Origin: an uncultured Pseudomonadota bacterium
GTDB lineage: Bacteria > Myxococcota_A > UBA796 > CAJQPC01
NCBI GenBank assembly: GCA_913060515.1
Contig: CAJXRZ010000028.1
Location: 1-64,000, forward strand
Direction: 5' to 3'
Length of the DNA: 64,000 nucleotides
This document shows, one piece after another, positions 59,899-64,000 of this stretch. A program made the translations under genes and the position numbers. How positions within the stretch are numbered: the first letter of the stretch is position 1; the number at the start of each line of letters is the position of its first letter. Below the pieces are notes generated by a model. That model saw only the letters and a program-made list of their open reading frames with translations. It had not been told where the DNA came from and did no database searches.

Positions 59899-61206
59899 CT
59901 ACAAGCTGAAGTGGTTGAGCACCGCGGTGTCCATGTCCACGATCGCGAAGAGGTCGCGGTCGTTGACGGTGATGAGGTGCTCTCCGTCCGGCAGCACCCA
60001 GCCCTGGTTGTTGTTCAGAATGTTCTCGGCGTTTCCGCCATCCAAGCAGATCTCGGCGAAGGGGTGGTCCTCGTCGATGTTGCTGCAGCGTGACCACATC
60101 CAGGACTGCTCGGCACCCACGTCCACGGTGGCGAGCACGCCGCCTGCGACGTAGGGCGGCTCGATGCTGGTCAGGTGGTAGAGCTCCCGGCTCGGGTCCC
60201 ACTGGAGCACGCCGGGCCAACCGACGGTCATCAGGCGCTCCCGGTCACCGGTCTCCCGGTCCACGCGCAGCAGGTTGTTGTTGTCCATCACCAGCAGCTC
60301 GCCGTTGATGTGGTTGATGGTCTCGACGGCCAGACCAAAGTCAAAGCCCCCGCCCACGCCATTCTCGTAGTCGTTGCCCGCCGAACCCGGGTTCATCGAG
60401 ACCACCCGGCAGTCGCGACCGTCCGCCGAGACTTCGATCAATCCCACGCCGGGCATCGGGCTTCCGTTGCGGATGTTGCCGATGAAGAATGCGCCGTCCT
60501 CGGCCACCTCAAAGGCGCCTCCCTCCAGCATCAGTTGCAGAGGGCGGGGGTCGTCGGGGTTGCCGTTGTTGCAGATCCCGTAGGAGCTGTTGCCAGGGTT
60601 CTTCAGCTTGTGTTGCCAGATCATGGTGCGGTCGCCCGTGTCTGGATCCACCCGCCAGATCTCGTTGATCACGTCCTGACCGGAGATGGCGCTGTCGTAT
60701 TCGCTCCCGTGGGCGTAGACGTAGAGCATGTCGTCTGGCCCCCGAAGCGCGTGGGTGGTCTCCAGCCAGAATGCGCCGCTGCCCACCTCGACCAGGCCCT
60801 TGTTGGGGTCTTGATAGACGCCGCTGACAATGCGGCGGTCGCCGGTCTCGTAGTCCAAGGCCATGACAAACCCGGTCTGATTGGAGCCGTTGCTCACCGC
60901 GACGATGATCTCGCCCCGGTCCTCCCACAAGTCACCGCCACGAATGCGGCCGCCCGTCTCCCAGATCTTGGGGCCCTCTCCGAACTCCGCGCCGTTGGCG
61001 ATGGCCTCGCCTCCGGTTTGGCACTCCAAGGGGTAGTTCGTCGAGTTGCCGAAGGTCGCGTGGCAGCGGCAGTCCACGTCCAGGGAGGTGGGCGTTTGGC
61101 CGATGTGCAGGGCGGGATCCTCTTCGGGGCAGACGTCTCCTCGTGCTCCTTGAATGAGAGAGCAGCCGGCCAGGGAGAGCAAAACAAGGGGGGACAGTAG
61201 GCGCAT
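59899..61206 (-). CDS. Beta-propeller lipoprotein (arylsulfotransferase-like)
   Basis: The protein has 435 residues. ATG 61206 has GGAG five bases upstream and MRLLSPLVLLSLAGC gives a lipoprotein signal. The mature domain is all beta with blade motifs such as GDLWEDRGEIIVAVSNGS, DDMLYVYAHGSEYD, EIWRVDPDTGDRTMIW and LLVMDNNNLLRVDRETGDRERL. The pattern recalls the arylsulfate sulfotransferase (ASST)-like propellers, but no ASST catalytic His is evident. A binding or structural function is more likely. Confidence 0.72.
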   Translation of the reverse strand: MRLLSPLVLLSLAGCSLIQGARGDVCPEEDPALHIGQTPTSLDVDCRCHATFGNSTNYPLECQTGGEAIANGAEFGEGPKIWETGGRIRGGDLWEDRGEIIVAVSNGSNQTGFVMALDYETGDRRIVSGVYQDPNKGLVEVGSGAFWLETTHALRGPDDMLYVYAHGSEYDSAISGQDVINEIWRVDPDTGDRTMIWQHKLKNPGNSSYGICNNGNPDDPRPLQLMLEGGAFEVAEDGAFFIGNIRNGSPMPGVGLIEVSADGRDCRVVSMNPGSAGNDYENGVGGGFDFGLAVETINHINGELLVMDNNNLLRVDRETGDRERLMTVGWPGVLQWDPSRELYHLTSIEPPYVAGGVLATVDVGAEQSWMWSRCSNIDEDHPFAEICLDGGNAENILNNNQGWVLPDGEHLITVNDRDLFAIVDMDTAVLNHFSL

Positions 61207-61310
61207 GAGGACTCCGTTTAGGTGTCTCATCATGGCCCGCTGTCCACTTGATGGAACCCTTCATCGATCCCACACCCGCCGGGGTTGAGGCCTTCTCAGC
61301 GGCCCCTCGC

Positions 61311-62999
61311 TCAGACGTTGTTGGTGGCCGCGACGATGGCAGCGTCCACCTCGTAGGACTCCAGGAAAGCCCGGCGGTCCGCCTTCATTCGGCGGACCCA
61401 GTCCCGGTAAATCTCTGCGCGGCCCGTGCTGGCGTAGGCCCGGCGAGGGGAGAGAATCTCCAGAGGCACCTTCTCCAGCAGGGCGGCGTTTCCCGGGTGC
61501 TCTACGTCGACTACCTGATACCCAAAGTCGGGGTCGGTGGTCCAGACGATCTCTTCTTTGAGCATGGCCTCGAGCATGGCGCTGGAGTGGCGGATCTTGA
61601 CCTTGTGGCCCACGCCTTCCTTCACGCTCTTGCCATCACCGCCCACAAAGCCGGTGTTCATCAGCCAGAGGTCCACGCCGGGCATGGTCTGGGCCAGCTC
61701 GCCGAAGCGCACGGCTTGGAGTCCGTGGGCCAGCGGGAAGAAGGGCTGGGTGAAGGGGCTGCGGGTCTTGCCGCGCTCCTTGCCCGCTGCGCTGGTCTTG
61801 GTGGTCTCGCCGAGCATGAAGAAGCCGGCGGCCTGGAGGGGGTTGGTGAAGCGCACGATGCCGGGGATGCAGGCGTCCTCGCCCTCGTCCCGGTTCAGGA
61901 TGCCCATGGACTGGACCGCGTCGATGCGGCTCAGGTCGGCGGCGTTCTCCACGCTGGACATGGGAATGATGCTGCGGCCGTTGGCGGTCCACTTCACGAA
62001 GTCCCAGCCGTCGTCGGGCACGCCGTTCTCGTCCAGGACCTGCTCGGCGCTGATGCCGCCGGAGATGTAGCGGTCCAGGTTGGCCGGGTTGGCGCCGGTC
62101 TCCACCAGGGTCTGGCGCAGACGCTTGGCCTCGCTGGGGGAGAGCAGCTCCTTTACGAAGTCAAAGTCACCATTTGCGTCGGTGTAGACGTTCTCCGTCC
62201 AGGCATCGGTGGAGACGGTGCCGCGAAAGATGACCGGCTCGGTCTTCTCGCTCAATCCCCAGGTCTTGGCGAAGCAACCGTTCTCGGTCACGCTCATCTC
62301 GCCCTTGGGCCAGAGGGCGACCATGTCGTCCTGGATGGGCTGGGTCACGTCGCCTTGCTTGGAGAAGGTGGTCGTGGTCTTGCCGGTTCCGCTCAGGCCC
62401 ATGATGGTCATGGAGATGTGGCGGCCATCGGGCAGGGTCACGCCCTTGGCGCCGGCGTGCAGGACCAGTCCGCCGCGCTGGAAGATGTAGTGGTTCAGCA
62501 TGCGCAGGGCGGCTTTCTTGGACTCGCCAAAGTAGTCCGGGCCCATGATGTAGGTGGTGTAGCTGTTCAGATCGACCAGGATGCGCTGTCCGCCGGCCAC
62601 TTCAGGGAAGAAGTCCGGGGTGTAGACGATGCGGAAGGTGGGTGCGAAGGGGGCCGCCAGCTTCTCGGCGCTCTCCACTTCTTCCCGGGGGAAGGAGAGG
62701 ATGGACTGCATCGCACAGATGTTCGCGCCTTCGACGGTGTACAGCCACTGAACGGGCACGGCGCGGGGGCCGAGACCGACGTACGCTTGGAGTTCTAGAA
62801 GCTCGCCCTTGGCCTGGATGTAGGCCTGCTGGGCGTCGATCAGGGGCTGGGCTTCGGCCTGAGAGATCAGCTTGTGGGAGAAGCCGTCTGCTGGGTCCTC
62901 GCTGATGATGAAGGTGAAGGCCGCCTTGCGCGCCTTGTTGCGGGCTACCTTGCAGAGGTTACCGACCGCCGTCTTGGAGATGGCCGGGGTGTGGGCCAT
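61311..62999 (-). CDS. pckA: ATP-dependent phosphoenolpyruvate carboxykinase
   Basis: The protein has 562 residues from ATG 62999. GTG 63047 is an in-frame alternative that adds SYRTNLNQDALRELS. The P-loop GLSGTGKTT (201-209) and DDMVALWPKGEM, then NGCFAKTWGLS, are the kinase-1a, kinase-2-like and metal/substrate motifs of ATP-type PEPCK. The reaction is oxaloacetate + ATP to PEP + CO2 + ADP, the entry to gluconeogenesis. A later TRSPFTQPFFPLAHGLQAVRFGELAQ (in parts) is also typical. It fits a lipid- or acid-consuming life style. Confidence 0.92.
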   Translation of the reverse strand: MAHTPAISKTAVGNLCKVARNKARKAAFTFIISEDPADGFSHKLISQAEAQPLIDAQQAYIQAKGELLELQAYVGLGPRAVPVQWLYTVEGANICAMQSILSFPREEVESAEKLAAPFAPTFRIVYTPDFFPEVAGGQRILVDLNSYTTYIMGPDYFGESKKAALRMLNHYIFQRGGLVLHAGAKGVTLPDGRHISMTIMGLSGTGKTTTTFSKQGDVTQPIQDDMVALWPKGEMSVTENGCFAKTWGLSEKTEPVIFRGTVSTDAWTENVYTDANGDFDFVKELLSPSEAKRLRQTLVETGANPANLDRYISGGISAEQVLDENGVPDDGWDFVKWTANGRSIIPMSSVENAADLSRIDAVQSMGILNRDEGEDACIPGIVRFTNPLQAAGFFMLGETTKTSAAGKERGKTRSPFTQPFFPLAHGLQAVRFGELAQTMPGVDLWLMNTGFVGGDGKSVKEGVGHKVKIRHSSAMLEAMLKEEIVWTTDPDFGYQVVDVEHPGNAALLEKVPLEILSPRRAYASTGRAEIYRDWVRRMKADRRAFLESYEVDAAIVAATNNV

Positions 63000-63148
63000 G
63001 CTCAGCTCACGAAGAGCGTCCTGGTTCAGGTTGGTGCGGTAGCTCACGGGGTAGGGGTGCAGCACGACAGGCTCCTGGCAGTCAGGTGAAACCCTTGACC
63101 CCTCTGGCGTGAGTGCGCAATGCCTCAGAGAGGGGCGTTGCCGGACCG

Positions 63149-63934
63149 TTACTCGGGTTTCGTGGGCAAAACTGGGCTCGCGCAGCCCCGGGTGGCCAGT
63201 GCACTCCGCACGGCATCGGCGCTGGGAGGCGGACCAGGGAGCACCAAGGGGGCACAGCTCAGGGACAATGCGGCGAAGGGCCGGGGATCTGCCATTGGGC
63301 TGCGCAAGATCAGCCATCCTTCCAGGGCCAAGAAGTCTGCGTCTGTGGGGGCGGTGGTGGCGCTGTCCAAAACGACCCCTGGGAGTCCTGTCAGTCCAAG
63401 GGGGCCGTGCAGGCTGCCGGCAGCTCCTTGGGTATTGGCGACGGGGGCTCTGCGCGTGCCGAGGACCGGGACTTCGGGCAGGGGGTTCTGCGAGCCGGGC
63501 AGTCTGTCCTCGCGCAGGAGCTGGGTGCCGGGCCAGTACACCGCGGCCAGTCCTTCAGAGTCGTGAACAACCAAGGTGGAAGGGAGATCATAGACCTCTA
63601 CATCTGCCATGGACTCCGAGCGGGGCTCCGTCTCCAAGTGCGGCGCCTGGTAGCGCAAGAGAGGCCCGTCGTCCCATGGCAGCTGATCCATGCGGTAGCG
63701 CCCGCGCTGCACGTCGCCGCCCCCTCGGGCCCGCACTCGGAATGTGCCTCCGGGCTCTGCGCTCAAATCCCAAGCGCGCGCCTCGCTCCAGATCACCCGC
63801 TCGCCCTGGGGATCCTCGAAGAGCCAAGCGCGACCAACCACCTCGCCGCCGGCTCGGATCTGGAAGATGGCCACCGGCTCGCCATCGAGCTGGGGGCGCA
63901 GGCAGGCGCTCAGGGCGAGCAGCAGCAAGGTCAT
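63149..63934 (-). CDS. Hypothetical lipoprotein
   Basis: The protein has 261 residues. ATG 63934 starts MTLLLLALSACLRP with lipobox LSAC. A longer in-frame start lies 19 codons upstream but breaks the signal. The mature protein is mainly beta, with VGRAWLFEDPQGERVIWSEARAW and a C-terminal section rich in P, L and S (ALSLSCAPLVLPGPPPS). No recognised family. It lies at the window end and is convergent with no gene; the upstream flank continues beyond the window. Confidence 0.65.
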   Translation of the reverse strand: MTLLLLALSACLRPQLDGEPVAIFQIRAGGEVVGRAWLFEDPQGERVIWSEARAWDLSAEPGGTFRVRARGGGDVQRGRYRMDQLPWDDGPLLRYQAPHLETEPRSESMADVEVYDLPSTLVVHDSEGLAAVYWPGTQLLREDRLPGSQNPLPEVPVLGTRRAPVANTQGAAGSLHGPLGLTGLPGVVLDSATTAPTDADFLALEGWLILRSPMADPRPFAALSLSCAPLVLPGPPPSADAVRSALATRGCASPVLPTKPE

Positions 63935-64000
63935 CTCCCGGGGCTGGGTCTGTGAGCTGGGGTTAAGGAGCGTGTCACTGGAGCCTTGCATGAAGAACGC

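Noticed and set aside
1-64000. CRISPR arrays, tRNA/rRNA genes, transposases or prophage
   Set aside because: I saw no regularly spaced direct repeats, no cloverleaf or rRNA-like sequence and no transposase or integrase motif on either strand. A dedicated search could still reveal a short RNA.

Overview
This is a high-GC, gene-dense stretch with 56 protein genes or gene remnants and no RNA gene, CRISPR array or insertion sequence that I could see. It looks like the end of a draft or metagenomic contig: the first 47 bases are Illumina Nextera adapter, and the first gene is cut by it. The gene content points to an uncultured Myxococcota-type (former Deltaproteobacteria) Gram-negative. The signs are many secreted lipoproteins with D-T-G-rich linkers, C-terminal 'Cys + membrane helix + Arg-rich' tails of MYXO-CTERM type, a PknB-type kinase fused to a sulfatase-modifying-factor domain, an exported five-heme cytochrome and beta-barrel proteins. 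The taxonomic assignment is inference.

Region 1 (48-10420) holds the kinase remnant, a reverse-strand run (alpha/beta hydrolase, FHA-winged-helix regulator, HExxH protein, two exported proteins), and an ECF sigma/ChrR-like stress operon. That operon begins with a DUF4331 protein split over two exported polypeptides, followed by a TPR lipoprotein, the sigma factor and its cupin anti-sigma. A TGATCC-N18-AAAGA promoter, the form recognised by RpoE/ChrR-type sigma factors, precedes it.

Region 2 (10583-20866) opens with the most notable gene: a lipoprotein with LVIVD repeats and a C-terminal thioredoxin-like domain. Its active-site motif is interrupted by an in-frame TGA (U-P-V-C) followed by a bacterial-type SECIS hairpin. 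It is almost certainly a selenoprotein that ordinary gene calling would split in two. A Ski2-like helicase, an esterase lipoprotein, a multiheme cytochrome and a nitrilase-family enzyme follow.

Region 3 (20890-30063) is an eight-gene reverse-strand operon with nearly all genes overlapping: phaE, class III-like phaC, acyl-CoA ligase, lipoprotein, outer-membrane barrel, two exported hydrolases and a FabG/PhaB-like reductase. It faces a divergent phaR regulator across an intergenic region with candidate PhaR sites. Read together it looks like a route from external esters or lipids to acyl-CoA and polyhydroxyalkanoate.

Region 4 (30056-45526) mixes housekeeping functions (ArfB ribosome rescue, a FadH-type reductase behind a perfect TetR-like palindrome, aminotransferase, tRNA-binding OB-fold protein, BASS transporter) with envelope proteins, including a YceI/heme-barrel/heme-protein trio. 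Region 5 (45826-53463) has a 1190-residue lipoprotein with eight tandem Ig-like units and a surface-glycan cluster (two glycosyltransferases, one sulfotransferase) with three CTGATNATCAG palindromes at exact 25-bp spacing. Region 6 (53569-63934) has an exported ankyrin-like protein, a broken alpha/beta hydrolase, a GAF-adenylate cyclase, a photolyase, a beta-propeller lipoprotein, ATP-dependent PEP carboxykinase and a small lipoprotein.
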